This document shows positions 1 through 8,517 of a stretch of 64,000 nt of DNA, piece by piece (the stretch's first letter is position 1; every line of letters starts with the position of its first letter). Location of the stretch: NCBI RefSeq assembly GCF_000719115.1, contig NZ_JOEA01000003.1, positions 344,160 to 408,159 of the forward strand, in the 5' to 3' direction. The translations under genes were made by a program, and so were the position numbers. Under the pieces are notes generated by a model. That model searched no databases. It had not been told where the DNA came from and was given only the letters and a program-made list of their open reading frames with translations. The DNA is from Lentzea albidocapillata. Its GTDB lineage: Bacteria > Actinomycetota > Actinomycetes > Mycobacteriales > Pseudonocardiaceae.

Positions 1-1
1 G

Positions 2-103
2 CTGACCGCCGCGACGATCGGCACGGTGCCGGTACTGGCCGTGTTCCTGTTGTTCGGCCGTCAGATCGTCGGCGGCATCATGTCCGGCGCCGTCAAGGGC
101 TGA
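2..103 (+). CDS. Carbohydrate ABC transporter permease, C-terminal end (partial)
   Basis: Only the last 33 residues are present; the gene begins before the window. The tail has a hydrophobic stretch (VPVLAVFLLFGRQIVGG) followed by GIMSGAVKG. That ending is characteristic of the MalG-type inner-membrane permeases of CUT1 sugar importers. It stops 19 nt before a GH1 beta-glucosidase on the same strand, so import of an oligosaccharide such as cellobiose coupled to cytoplasmic hydrolysis is a reasonable inference. The assignment rests on a short tail and on context. Confidence 0.7.
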   Translation: MTAATIGTVPVLAVFLLFGRQIVGGIMSGAVKG

Positions 104-122
104 CTTTCTTTTGGAGACTGCT

Positions 123-1475
123 GTGAGCTTTCCGGACGGTTTTCGCTGGGGCGTGGCGACCTCGGCCTTCCAGATCGAAGGAGCGGCGCGGCTCGACGGC
201 CGCGGTCCGTCCATCTGGGACACCTTCGCCCAGGTGCCCGGTGCCGTCGCGTCCGGCGACACCGGGGACGTGGCGGCGGACCACTACCACCGCTGGGCCG
301 AGGACATCCAGCTGCTCGCCGGCCTGGGCGTCGACGCCTACCGGTTCTCGGTGTCGTGGTCGCGGATCCTGCCCGAGGGGCACGGCAAGGTCGAGCAGCG
401 TGGTCTCGACTTCTACCGGCGGCTCGTCGAGGCGTTGCTGGGCAAGGGGATCGAGCCCTTCCTGACGCTGTACCACTGGGACCTGCCCCAGGCGCTGGAG
501 GACGAGGGCGGCTGGCGCAACCGCGACACGGCCCACAGGTTCGCCGACTACGCCGCCATCGTGCACGCGGAACTCGGTGACGTGGTCAGGAAGTGGACCA
601 CGCTGAACGAACCGTACTGCTCCTCGATCGTGGGCTACGGCGAAGGCCGGCACGCCCCCGGCGCGCGCGAAGGTCATGGAGCGCTGGCGGCGGTGCACCA
701 TCTCCTGCTGGGTCACGGCCTCGCCGTGCAGTCGATGCGGGCGAACGGGTTGCCCGAGCAGGAGTTCGGCATCGTGCTCAACCAGTCCCCCGCCGTGCCC
801 GTGACGGACTCGCCCGCCGATGTCGCCGCCGCGAACCGCCAGGACGTCCTGCTGCGCAGGCAGTTCACGGATCCGCTGTTCGGTTCCGCCTATCCGGACG
901 AGCTGACGTCGATGTTCGGCGACATCAGCGACTTCTCGTTCCGGCAGGACGGCGACCTGGAGATCATCGGGCAGCCGCTGGGCTACGTCGGCCTCAACTA
1001 CTACTACCGGCTGCACGTCGCCGACGCACCGCACCGCGAGCCCGATCCCGCCAAGCGCACGGCGCACGACATCGGCGTCGACACGACGCAACTGCCGGAC
1101 GTCCCGCGCACCGGTATGGGCTGGCCCGTCGAACCGGCCGGCATGACGACCGCGCTGGCGGACCTCCAGGCACGGCACCCCGCCCTGCCGCCCGTCTACG
1201 TCACCGAGAACGGCTGCGTCTACCCCGACGTGGAAGGCTTCGAGGACACCGAACGCATCTCCTACCTGCGCGACCACATCGCGGCAGCGCAGGCGGCGGA
1301 CGTGGACCTGCGTGGCTACTTCTGCTGGTCGCTGCTCGACAACTTCGAGTGGGCGCACGGGTACAAGCACCGGTTCGGCCTGGTGCACGTCGACTACCAG
1401 ACGCTGGAACGCACACCGCGGGCCAGCTTCCACTGGTACCGCGACTTCATCACCGAGGCACGGCAGGACAGCTGA
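123..1475 (+). CDS. GH1 family beta-glucosidase
   Basis: This is a cytoplasmic family-1 glycoside hydrolase of 450 residues, the normal length for the family. The acid/base glutamate lies in TLNEP (E163) and the nucleophile in YVTENG (E362). The N-terminal FRWGVATSAFQIEGA and the FSVSWSRILP signature (about residues 75-84) are also intact. I chose GTG at 123 because a TTGGAG-like ribosome site lies about 6 nt upstream; an in-frame TTG at 111 is too close to that site. It follows a sugar ABC permease by 19 nt and probably forms the end of an uptake and hydrolysis operon for beta-glucosides. It faces the carotenoid cluster tail-to-tail. A role in carotenoid glycoside metabolism cannot be excluded but has no support. 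Confidence 0.93.
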   Translation: MSFPDGFRWGVATSAFQIEGAARLDGRGPSIWDTFAQVPGAVASGDTGDVAADHYHRWAEDIQLLAGLGVDAYRFSVSWSRILPEGHGKVEQRGLDFYRRLVEALLGKGIEPFLTLYHWDLPQALEDEGGWRNRDTAHRFADYAAIVHAELGDVVRKWTTLNEPYCSSIVGYGEGRHAPGAREGHGALAAVHHLLLGHGLAVQSMRANGLPEQEFGIVLNQSPAVPVTDSPADVAAANRQDVLLRRQFTDPLFGSAYPDELTSMFGDISDFSFRQDGDLEIIGQPLGYVGLNYYYRLHVADAPHREPDPAKRTAHDIGVDTTQLPDVPRTGMGWPVEPAGMTTALADLQARHPALPPVYVTENGCVYPDVEGFEDTERISYLRDHIAAAQAADVDLRGYFCWSLLDNFEWAHGYKHRFGLVHVDYQTLERTPRASFHWYRDFITEARQDS

Positions 1476-1489
1476 CCACGGGCCGCTGC

Positions 1490-2953
1490 TCACCGCCCGA
1501 GACGCTCGGCCGCCAGCCTGCCCGAGATCAGCGCAGGAGGGATGCCGACACCCGGTGTGGTGCCGCTGCCCGCCAGTACGACGTTGCCGTCCCGGAACGG
1601 CAGGTTCCCCGGCCGGAACGGACCGGTCTGGCCGAACGTGTGGGCGGCGGAGAAGGGCGTGCCGGCGGCCTGGCCGTCGCGCGCCCAGTCGTCCGGCGTC
1701 ACGACCGCGAGCGGTTCGGCGTCGACGAGGAGCTTGCGCGCCGCCATCTCGTCGACGAGTTCCTCGGCGTAGCGGTGCGCCAGCGCGTCCCAGCGCAGCG
1801 GGGCGGCGTCGAGGTTCGGGCAGGGCGCGAGCAGGTACTGCAGGTGCCTGCCTTCCGGCGCCAGCGCGGGATCGGTCAGGGTGGGCGTGGTGAGCAGCAA
1901 CGACGGATCGCTCATCAGCCTTCCCTGCCGGATGATCTCGTCGAAGGTGCCGTTCCACTTGTCGCCGAAGGAGATCGTGTGGTGGGCGAGGTCGTCGGCC
2001 ACGCGACCGGAGCTGAGGTGCACGACCACGGCGGACGGTGACCAGCGCAGGGGCACGACGCGGCGCGGTTCGCCGCGCAGCAGCCGGGTGCTCTGGGCGG
2101 GCCCGGTGGCCAGGACGACGGCGTCGCACGGGAACCGGCTGTCGGCCGTGCGCACCGCGTTCACCCGGTGACCGGTCCGTTCGAGCTCCTCGACCTCGGC
2201 GCCGTAGTGGAACAGGACCCCGGCGTCGGCTGCCGCGTCGGCCAACGCCTGCGGCACAGCGCGCATGCCGCCGCGCGGGAACCACACACCCGCAATGGTG
2301 TCCATGTAGGCGATGACGGCATAAGCGGCGAGAGCGTCCTTCGGTGCGACGCCGGCGTAGAGAGACTGGAAGGTGAAGACGCGCCGGAGGCGGTCGTCGC
2401 GCAGAAACCGTCCGACCGCCTTCGCCAGCGAGCCGAAGCCGCCGAGCCGGGCGAGCCTCACCAGATCGGGACCCACGAGGTCGAGCGGCGAGTCGAAGCT
2501 CGCGCCGATGAACCTGTCGCGCTCCACCTCGAACAGCTTCGTGAGCCACGCCCGCAGGTCGCGGTATCCCTGCGCTTCCCGGTCCCCCGCGAAGTCGCGC
2601 ACCGCCTGCTCCATGCGGTCCGCGTCGGTGTGCACGTCCAGCGCCGTGCCGTCGGAGAACGTCGCGCGGTAGGCGGGGTGCAGCGGCAGCAGCTCCAGGT
2701 GGTCCTCGCGCTTGTGACCCACCGCGGCGAAGGCGTCGTCCAGCAGTTCCGGCATCGTCAGCACGGTCGGGCCGGTGTCGATCCGGTGGCCGCCGACGTC
2801 GAGCCGGCCCGCAAGCCCGCCGGGGTGCGGGTGTCGTTCGAGGACCGTCACCTCGTGCCCCGCGCCGCGCAGGTGCAGCGCCGCCGACAGCCCCGAGAGT
2901 CCCGCCCCGACCACGACCACCCGGTCCGTGCGGCCTTTCACCACGTGCACCAC
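1490..2953 (-). CDS. crtI: Phytoene desaturase
   Basis: This FAD enzyme introduces double bonds into phytoene to give lycopene. The 487-residue protein opens with a Rossmann dinucleotide motif (VVVGAGLSGLSAALHL) followed by TVLERHPHPGG and the substrate-region RIDTGPTVLTMPE. It ends with the CrtI C-terminal signature GSGTTPGVGIPPALISGR. The GTG start at 2953 has a GAGGGGA ribosome site. It lies 10 nt downstream of crtE on the same strand, so the two are co-transcribed. It converges on the beta-glucosidase gene with 14 nt between the stops. The number of desaturation steps cannot be read from the sequence, but the lycopene cyclase genes downstream imply four. Confidence 0.95.
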   Translation of the reverse strand: MVHVVKGRTDRVVVVGAGLSGLSAALHLRGAGHEVTVLERHPHPGGLAGRLDVGGHRIDTGPTVLTMPELLDDAFAAVGHKREDHLELLPLHPAYRATFSDGTALDVHTDADRMEQAVRDFAGDREAQGYRDLRAWLTKLFEVERDRFIGASFDSPLDLVGPDLVRLARLGGFGSLAKAVGRFLRDDRLRRVFTFQSLYAGVAPKDALAAYAVIAYMDTIAGVWFPRGGMRAVPQALADAAADAGVLFHYGAEVEELERTGHRVNAVRTADSRFPCDAVVLATGPAQSTRLLRGEPRRVVPLRWSPSAVVVHLSSGRVADDLAHHTISFGDKWNGTFDEIIRQGRLMSDPSLLLTTPTLTDPALAPEGRHLQYLLAPCPNLDAAPLRWDALAHRYAEELVDEMAARKLLVDAEPLAVVTPDDWARDGQAAGTPFSAAHTFGQTGPFRPGNLPFRDGNVVLAGSGTTPGVGIPPALISGRLAAERLGR

Positions 2954-2963
2954 TGCGTTCCCC

Positions 2964-4040
2964 TCAGGTTGTTCGCGTCACGGCACGGCCGGCGAGGCGC
3001 ACCAGCTCGTGCCGCACATCGTCGGGTACGGCCGCGCGGTCCAGCGCCACCATCCCCGTTCCCGCCAGCCTCTCGATGAGCTTCTCCACAGCGGCGACGG
3101 CTCCGAGCTCGACGAGCAGTGCGCGCACGTCGTCAACGGTCCGGTCGCTGACGGTGCCACTTTCCAGGCATCGCCGGAGCAGCCTCTGCGCGGCGGGTTT
3201 GCCCTGCGCGCGAGAGAGGGCGATGGACATCAACGGCGTCCGCTTGCCCTCCCTCAGATCCTCCCCCACCGGTTTCCCGGTGGCAGAGGAGTCACCGAAG
3301 ACATCGATCAGGTCGTCTCTCAGCTGGAAGGCGACGCCGATGTCGTGGCCGTACGAGCGCAGGCAGTCCACGACGTCGTCGTCGGCTCCGGCGAGGGCGG
3401 CGCCGAGGTGCAGCGGCCGTTCCACGGTGTAGGCGGCGGTCTTCAGCGCCGCCACGCGGACGGCGTGCTCCAGCGACTCCTCACGTCGCGCGACGGCGAG
3501 GAGGTCGAGGTGCTGTCCCATGATCATCTCAGTCCGCATCGCCTGCCACGGCCCCCAGGCGCGGCTCAGTGCCTCGGCGGACAGGCCGGCGGTCACCAGC
3601 GCGTCGTCCGCCCACGCCAGCGCGAGGTCGCCGACCAGGATCGCCGCGGAGTCGCCGTACTGGCGGGCGCTCGCGGCCCACCGTTCCCGCCGGTGCCGCG
3701 CCGCGAAGGACTCGTGCACCGACGGCTTGCCCCGCCTGGTCGCCGAGCGGTCCATCACGTCGTCGTGCACCAGCGCGCAACATTGCAGCAGTTCCAGCGC
3801 CACCATCGCCCGCACCACGGCGTCCACCGGCGGCGAGCCGCCTCCCGCACGCCATCCCCACCACGCGAACGTCGGCCTGATTCTCTTGCCACCGGCGAGG
3901 ATCAGCTCCCGCAGCTCGGCGGCGAGCTCGGGAGCGAGGTCCTGCCTGGCGAGCAGGAAGTCGTGCAGTGCGCCGTCGAGCAGGACGCGGAAGTCGTCCA
4001 CCTGCGACGTGCGAGCGTCCACGCTGGTCAGCAGCGACAT
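2964..4040 (-). CDS. crtE: Geranylgeranyl diphosphate synthase
   Basis: This polyprenyl synthetase supplies C20 diphosphate for phytoene synthesis. It is 358 residues long. The first aspartate-rich motif is DDVMD (residues 93-97) followed by RSATRRG, and the second is DDLID (242-246). The GGKRIRP isopentenyl-diphosphate-binding segment is at about 50-56. Chain length is inferred from context: it sits directly upstream of crtI and divergent from crtB. It starts with ATG at 4040; the 143-bp gap to crtB must hold both promoters. The three genes form the core lycopene pathway. Confidence 0.93.
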   Translation of the reverse strand: MSLLTSVDARTSQVDDFRVLLDGALHDFLLARQDLAPELAAELRELILAGGKRIRPTFAWWGWRAGGGSPPVDAVVRAMVALELLQCCALVHDDVMDRSATRRGKPSVHESFAARHRRERWAASARQYGDSAAILVGDLALAWADDALVTAGLSAEALSRAWGPWQAMRTEMIMGQHLDLLAVARREESLEHAVRVAALKTAAYTVERPLHLGAALAGADDDVVDCLRSYGHDIGVAFQLRDDLIDVFGDSSATGKPVGEDLREGKRTPLMSIALSRAQGKPAAQRLLRRCLESGTVSDRTVDDVRALLVELGAVAAVEKLIERLAGTGMVALDRAAVPDDVRHELVRLAGRAVTRTT

Positions 4041-4183
4041 CGGCGTTCCCCCGGAAGTGGGTCGGTGTTCGGCTTTTCGAGCTAAGCAGCGCGGCAGGGG
4101 GTCTGCATGATGAGCGGCGCCGTTGTGCGAAGGGCAACTCGCGGACTTAGCGTGGAGGAACCTCCTCCGCGAAAGGACCGCTG

Positions 4184-5110
4184 ATGTCGGCTGAACGCGA
4201 ACTGGACGCCGCGGGTGTCACCGCGCCGGCGTTGCGCGACGCGTACCGGCGCTGCCGTGAGCTCAACGCACAGCACGGCCGGACCTATTACCTGGCAACC
4301 AGGTTGCTCAGCGCGGAGCAACGGCCCGCCGTGCACGCGCTGTACGGGTTCGCCCGCTGGGTGGACGACGTCGTCGACGACCTCCACAGTGGACCGGACG
4401 AGAAGTCCGCCGCGCTGCTGGCGATCGACGGACGGCTCCAGACCGCGCTGAGGGACGGGGCGACGGACGACCCGGTGCTGGCGGCGCTGATCGACACCGT
4501 GCACCGCTACGACATCCCGGTCCGGCATTTCCAGGACTTCATGGAGTCGATGCGAATGGATCTCACCGTCACCGGCTACCCCACATTCGCCGATCTCGAA
4601 CAGTACGTGCACGGATCCGCCGCCGTGATCGGCCTGCAGGTGCTGCCGGTGCTCGGCACCAGCGTGCCCCGCGAGGAGGCGGAGCCCGCGGCGGCCGCGC
4701 TCGGCGTCGCGTTCCAGCTCACCAACTTCATCCGCGACATCGGCGAGGACCTCGACCGCGGCCGGGTGTACCTGCCCGCCGACGAGCTCGCGGCGTTCGG
4801 CGTCGACCGGGAACGACTGCTGCGCGCACGGGCGGAGGGCAGGGCCGACCAGCAGGTGCGGGCCGCGCTGCGGGACCAGGTGCGCAGGGCGCGGCAGGTC
4901 TACGAGCGGGCCCGGCCGGGCATCGGCATGCTCGCGCCGCGCTCCAGGCCGTGCGTGCTCACCGCGTACCGGTTGTACGGGCGGATCCTCGACCTCGTCG
5001 AACACGCGGACTGCGACGTGCTCTCGCGCCGCGTGGTCGTGTCGAACGGCAGGCGCCTCGCCGTCGCCCTGCCCGCGCTGGCCAGGGCGGTGTTCGCCCG
5101 TGCGGCCTGA
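4184..5110 (+). CDS. crtB: Phytoene synthase
   Basis: This enzyme condenses two GGPP molecules into phytoene. The 308-residue protein carries both squalene/phytoene synthase aspartate motifs, DDVVD (61-65) and DIGED (185-189). It also has the flanking signatures HALYGFARWVD and QLTNFIRD and the YLP motif. The ATG at 4184 follows a GAAAGG ribosome site. Just upstream, GGAGG-AA-CCTCC (about 4154-4165) can fold into a small hairpin in the leader. A weak promoter candidate is TTGTGC (4123) with TAGCGT (4148) at a 19-bp spacing. The next gene, a Rieske oxygenase, overlaps its 3' end by 11 nt. Confidence 0.95.
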   Translation: MSAERELDAAGVTAPALRDAYRRCRELNAQHGRTYYLATRLLSAEQRPAVHALYGFARWVDDVVDDLHSGPDEKSAALLAIDGRLQTALRDGATDDPVLAALIDTVHRYDIPVRHFQDFMESMRMDLTVTGYPTFADLEQYVHGSAAVIGLQVLPVLGTSVPREEAEPAAAALGVAFQLTNFIRDIGEDLDRGRVYLPADELAAFGVDRERLLRARAEGRADQQVRAALRDQVRRARQVYERARPGIGMLAPRSRPCVLTAYRLYGRILDLVEHADCDVLSRRVVVSNGRRLAVALPALARAVFARAA

Positions 5111-6077
5111 GAGGATGCGTGACCGGATCCCGCTGCGGGTCTACTCCAGCCCGCCGTGGCGCGAGCAGCGGCCGACGTGGCAGGACGCCAAGCCCGCGCT
5201 GATCGAGTCGGCGCTCAAGCGCGCGACCGCGCGACCGTCCGGCAACTGGTTCGTGGCCGGCGCGAGCCGCGACGTCGTGAAGGGCAAACCGTGTGGGCGC
5301 ACCATCGCGGATCAGGAGGTCGTGCTGTGGCGCGGGCCCCACGGCGTGCTCATGGCCGGTTCGGGCTCGTGTCCGCACCTCGGCGCCCCGCTGTGCGACG
5401 GAGCCGTGGCCGAGGGCAAGCTGATCTGCCGCTGGCACGGCCTCGCGCTCGACGGCACGCGGTTCGGCGCCTGGGCGCCGTTCCCCGCGCACGACGACGG
5501 CGTGCTGGTGTGGGTCCGCCTCGACCAGGCAGGGGGCGAGGAACCCCTGTCCGCCCCGGTGCTGCCGGAGCGGCCGCCCGCGGGATCGATCGACGCGGTG
5601 GCCACGCTCATCGGCCGCTGCGATCCCGAGGACGTGGTCGCGAACCGCCTCGACCCGTGGCACGGCGCGTGGTTCCACCCCTACTCGTTCGCGAACCTGC
5701 ACGTCCTGGAGACCCCGACCGAGTCGGACGACCGCTTCCTGGTGGAGGTGACGTTCCGGCTCGCCGGCCGCGTCGGTGTCCCCGTCATCGCCGCGTTCAC
5801 CTGCCCGGAGCCGCGCACCGTCGTGATGCACATCGTCGAGGGCGAGGGTGAGGGCAGCGTCGTCGAGACGCACGCGACCCCGATCCGCGATGGCCGCACA
5901 GCGGTGGTGGAGGCGACCATCGCGCACTCGGAGCGCCCTGGGTTCGCGCTGGCCAGGCCGGTCGCGGTGGCGTTGCGGCCGGTCATGCGCTGGGCCGCGG
6001 CACGGCTGTGGCGCGACGACCTCGCCTACGCCGAACGACGGTACGAACTACGCCAGAAGGGCCGATTTCCCGACTGA
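5100..6077 (+). CDS. Rieske [2Fe-2S] non-heme iron oxygenase-like protein of carotenoid clusters (DUF5914 type)
   Basis: This is a 325-residue protein with a Rieske centre: C91-P-H93 and C110-R-W-H113. A second metal motif follows, D185-x2-H188-x4-H193, matching the mononuclear-iron part of Rieske oxygenase alpha subunits. It is therefore probably a real oxygenase and not a bare ferredoxin. The gene overlaps crtB by 11 nt, so it is translationally coupled and very likely acts on a carotenoid. Hydroxylation or oxidation of the end group is inferred. GTG at 5100 is used here; ATG at 5115 is an alternative, but its GAGAGG lies too close to serve as a ribosome site. I recall similar Rieske plus DUF5914 proteins in actinomycete carotenoid loci, but the substrate is unknown to me. 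No reductase partner gene is adjacent. Confidence 0.8.
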   Translation: MRPERMRDRIPLRVYSSPPWREQRPTWQDAKPALIESALKRATARPSGNWFVAGASRDVVKGKPCGRTIADQEVVLWRGPHGVLMAGSGSCPHLGAPLCDGAVAEGKLICRWHGLALDGTRFGAWAPFPAHDDGVLVWVRLDQAGGEEPLSAPVLPERPPAGSIDAVATLIGRCDPEDVVANRLDPWHGAWFHPYSFANLHVLETPTESDDRFLVEVTFRLAGRVGVPVIAAFTCPEPRTVVMHIVEGEGEGSVVETHATPIRDGRTAVVEATIAHSERPGFALARPVAVALRPVMRWAAARLWRDDLAYAERRYELRQKGRFPD

Positions 6078-6087
6078 GCACCCTGAG

Positions 6088-6139
6088 TTGCGTCGTTTCT
6101 GAGTCGATTTTACGATGGTGTCCCCATCAACGTCGACTC
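6088..6139 (+). promoter_or_regulatory. Promoter and nested dyad upstream of the whiB-merR operon
   Basis: TTGCGT (6088-6093) and TACGAT (6111-6116), separated by 17 bp, form a good -35/-10 pair. Overlapping and following the -10 is a nested inverted repeat. The outer arms are GAGTCGA (6101-6107) and TCGACTC (6133-6139); the inner arms are GATGG (6114-6118) and CCATC (6124-6128). Both arm pairs are perfect. The position suits an autoregulatory operator for the MerR protein encoded in this operon. It could equally be a leader hairpin. Promoter and operator roles are inferred from the bases alone. Confidence 0.55.
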
Positions 6140-6158
6140 ACCGGAGGACGTGCTCGTC

Positions 6159-6446
6159 ATGCCTGAACTGTCCCGTCTGCCTCAGCCGGTCGTGGAGTCG
6201 TGGGACTGGCAACTGGCTGGTCTGTGCCGTGGCATGGACAGCGCCTACTTCTTCCACACCCCCAACGAACGGGGCTCCGCGCGAGACCAGCGCGAGGCCG
6301 CGGCGAAGGCCATCTGCCGGCGCTGCCCGGTCATGGAAAAATGCCGATCGCACGCGCTGGAGGTGCACGAGACCTTCGGCATCTGGGGTGGACTCGGCGA
6401 GAGTGAGTTGAGGGCGATGCTGTCGAAACGCGCACGTAGAACGTGA
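6159..6446 (+). CDS. WhiB-family iron-sulfur transcription factor
   Basis: This 95-residue Wbl protein has the four cluster cysteines C23, C53, C56 and C62 (C-x29-C-x2-C-x5-C) and the GIWGG turn (74-78). A basic tail (SKRARRT) would contact DNA. Wbl proteins bind sigma-factor region 4 and respond to redox or NO. ATG at 6159 is chosen because GGAGG lies 11 nt upstream; GTG at 6150 is only 2 nt from that site. Its stop overlaps the start of the MerR gene (GTGA), so both proteins are made together. Placement inside the carotenoid cluster suggests it tunes pigment genes, possibly with a sigma factor. Confidence 0.93.
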   Translation: MPELSRLPQPVVESWDWQLAGLCRGMDSAYFFHTPNERGSARDQREAAAKAICRRCPVMEKCRSHALEVHETFGIWGGLGESELRAMLSKRARRT

Positions 6447-7306
6447 CGTACACGCCTCGCGCCGTGGCCGGCATGCTCGGCATCGCCCCCACCACGCTCA
6501 GAACCTGGGACCAGCGCTACGGCCTGGGGCCCTCCGTCCGCACCGACGGCGGCCACCGCCGTTACGAGGACGCGGACATCGAGGTGTTGCGCCGGATGGT
6601 GGGGCTGACCGCACAGGGTGTGGCGGCGTCCGCCGCGGCGGTATTGGCGCGCAAGCAGCCGGTGGCTCCGCCCGACGGCGAGCGCACTCCGATCGGCTCC
6701 GCGGCAGCCTTGATGGCACAGCAGAGTTTCCTGGGCGCCGCGAAACGTCTCGACGAACCCACGATGGCCGATCTCGCCGCGAAGCTCCTCGCCGCGCACG
6801 GTGTCGTGGCCGCGTGGGACGCGGTGTTCGTACCGGCGCTGGTCGAACTCGGCGAACTGGTCGCCGCGAGCGGTCAGGGCGTGGAGACCGAGCACCTGGC
6901 GAGCGGAAGCATCCTGCACGCACTGCGCGGGATCCCGCGCACCAGCGGTCCCGGTCCGCTCTCCGTGTTGATGTCGTGCGCACCGGACGAGCAGCATTGG
7001 CTTCCCTTGGAAGCTCTCGGCGCGGCACTGTCCGAACAGGACCGCAGGTGGGGCAACCTCGGAGCACGCGTGCCCGCCGAGGCGTTGCGCGACGCGGTGG
7101 CCCGCTTGTGTCCCCAGGTCGTGCTGGTCTGGGCGCACCGGCAGGACCTGGCGCTTCGTGTGCCGTTGGAGGAGCTCGGCACCCGCTCGGGGGCGGTGAT
7201 CGCGGTCGCAGGTTCCGGGTGGGACGGCGTGGCGCTGCCGTCGTTCGTACGCCGGCCGAAGTCCCTGACCGAGGCGATCGGGCTCGTGCTGGACCTCGTG
7301 CGCTAG
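6443..7306 (+). CDS. MerR-family regulator with B12-binding-like domains (CarH/LitR type)
   Basis: The N-terminal MerR helix-turn-helix spans residues 1-55 (YTPRAVAGMLGI, then RTDGGHRRYEDAD). It is followed by a helical domain and a Rossmann-like domain laid out as in CarH/LitR, the adenosylcobalamin photoreceptors that repress carotenoid genes in the dark. The cap motif E150-H151 is kept, and H185 (in PDEQHWLPL) lies where the lower-axial cobalt ligand is expected. The tryptophan normally ten residues before the EH pair is V140 here, so light sensing may be altered. The gene overlaps whiB by 4 nt. Its stop shares CTAG (7303-7306) with the convergent FAD oxidoreductase gene. A role in light or B12 control of the crt genes is inferred. 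Confidence 0.82.
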   Translation: MTYTPRAVAGMLGIAPTTLRTWDQRYGLGPSVRTDGGHRRYEDADIEVLRRMVGLTAQGVAASAAAVLARKQPVAPPDGERTPIGSAAALMAQQSFLGAAKRLDEPTMADLAAKLLAAHGVVAAWDAVFVPALVELGELVAASGQGVETEHLASGSILHALRGIPRTSGPGPLSVLMSCAPDEQHWLPLEALGAALSEQDRRWGNLGARVPAEALRDAVARLCPQVVLVWAHRQDLALRVPLEELGTRSGAVIAVAGSGWDGVALPSFVRRPKSLTEAIGLVLDLVR

Positions 7307-8517
7307 AAGATCTCTCCGCGCAGGTCGGCCAGCACGGCGTGCGCGGCCCTGCGCCCCGAGTGGAGTGCTCCCTGGATCGAGCTGGTGTCACGGTGATCGC
7401 CGCACACGTACCGGCGGCCGCCCGCGCGAACGGACTGCGTCAATCGGTGCGGCGCGGTCATCGCGGGGATCGCCTGCGGGATGTCGTAGCGCCGCAGGAC
7501 CTCCCACCGGCTGGTGTCCGTGCCGTACAAGCGATCCAGGTGCGTGCGCACGGCCTGCTCACCGGCTTCGCCGAGCACCGAGGCGTGCACCAGTGGGGCG
7601 AACGGCGAGTACGGGCGCGACACCTCCGACATCACCGCCGTGTTCACGACCGGGCCACCGCCCGCGTCGACGACCAGGCACCCGTCGCGTAGCGGGGACC
7701 GCGGCGGGCGGAAGTACCAGGTGGTCACGCCGTTCCAGCGGGGTTCGGCCAGGCCCGGCAGCAGGCGGGCAGCGGTCGTGCCGTCCGTCGCCACCACCAC
7801 GGCGTCGGCGTCGATCCGGCCACCCTCCTCCAGTTCCACGCCGGTGTCGTGCACGGCCCTCACCGCGGTCTCCAGCTGGACGACGTCTTTGGGCAACCGT
7901 TCCGCCATCGCCTTCGGCAACTCCCCCATGCCGAGCGCCGGCACCACGGCACCGCCTCGGGCGAAACTGCGCCACACCAGGTGGAAGAACCTCGACGACG
8001 TGCTCAGTTCCGGTTCCAGGAACACGCCGGACAGGAACGGCCGGAACACCGCCTCGACCGCACGGTCGGACATGCCCAGCCGCCGCAGTTCCTCGCGAGT
8101 CGTGCGGTCCGGCGCGGTGAGCAAGGGCCGCACCGGCCCGAAGGCGTCCGGACCCGAGAACCGGGCGATCGCCGCCACGTCCCGCGCGCTCAGGACGTGC
8201 TGGCGCACGAACCCGTCCCAGGCCGCCGGCCCGCTGCGCGGATCGGCGAGCAGGTCGTGCCTGCCGTCGTCGTGCACGAACACACCCGGCCTGAAGTACC
8301 GCAACGGGAACGGGTCCAGGCCCAGCCGCGCCAGGTCGGGGTAGGCGGGCAGCATGATCTGGAAACCGCGGTCGAACCGCACGCCGTCCTCGACGTCGGT
8401 CCGCACCCGGCCACCGACCTCGTCGCCCGCCTCGAGCACGGTGACCTCGACGCCCGCCGCCGCCAGTTCCAGCGCGGCGTTCAAGCCCGCCAGACCGGCT
8501 CCCACCACGACGATCAC
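7303..8517 (-). CDS. FAD-dependent oxidoreductase of the amine oxidase/CrtI superfamily
   Basis: This 404-residue flavoprotein opens directly with VIVVVGAGLAGLNAALELA (GxGxxG at residues 6-11). It continues with TVLEAGDEVGGRVRTD and, near the C-terminus, the FAD-contacting YVCGDHRDTSSIQGALHSGRRAA. The GTG at 8517 overlaps the crtU stop (GTGA). It is the last gene of the crtYc-crtYd-methyltransferase-crtU operon. It is shorter than typical CrtI (about 490), and its start lies right at the dinucleotide fold. It probably desaturates, isomerises or oxidises a carotenoid end group, but the reaction cannot be assigned. It ends in the CTAG shared with the MerR gene. Confidence 0.85.
   Translation of the reverse strand: MIVVVGAGLAGLNAALELAAAGVEVTVLEAGDEVGGRVRTDVEDGVRFDRGFQIMLPAYPDLARLGLDPFPLRYFRPGVFVHDDGRHDLLADPRSGPAAWDGFVRQHVLSARDVAAIARFSGPDAFGPVRPLLTAPDRTTREELRRLGMSDRAVEAVFRPFLSGVFLEPELSTSSRFFHLVWRSFARGGAVVPALGMGELPKAMAERLPKDVVQLETAVRAVHDTGVELEEGGRIDADAVVVATDGTTAARLLPGLAEPRWNGVTTWYFRPPRSPLRDGCLVVDAGGGPVVNTAVMSEVSRPYSPFAPLVHASVLGEAGEQAVRTHLDRLYGTDTSRWEVLRRYDIPQAIPAMTAPHRLTQSVRAGGRRYVCGDHRDTSSIQGALHSGRRAAHAVLADLRGEIF

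Noticed and set aside
93..2549. An 818-residue minus-strand reading frame
   Set aside because: It lies across the beta-glucosidase and crtI genes in the wrong frames, is Arg/Pro-rich and has no domain sense; it is a high-GC shadow.
6150..6446. GTG 6150 as the WhiB start
   Set aside because: GGAGG at 6143-6147 is too close; ATG 6159 has workable spacing.
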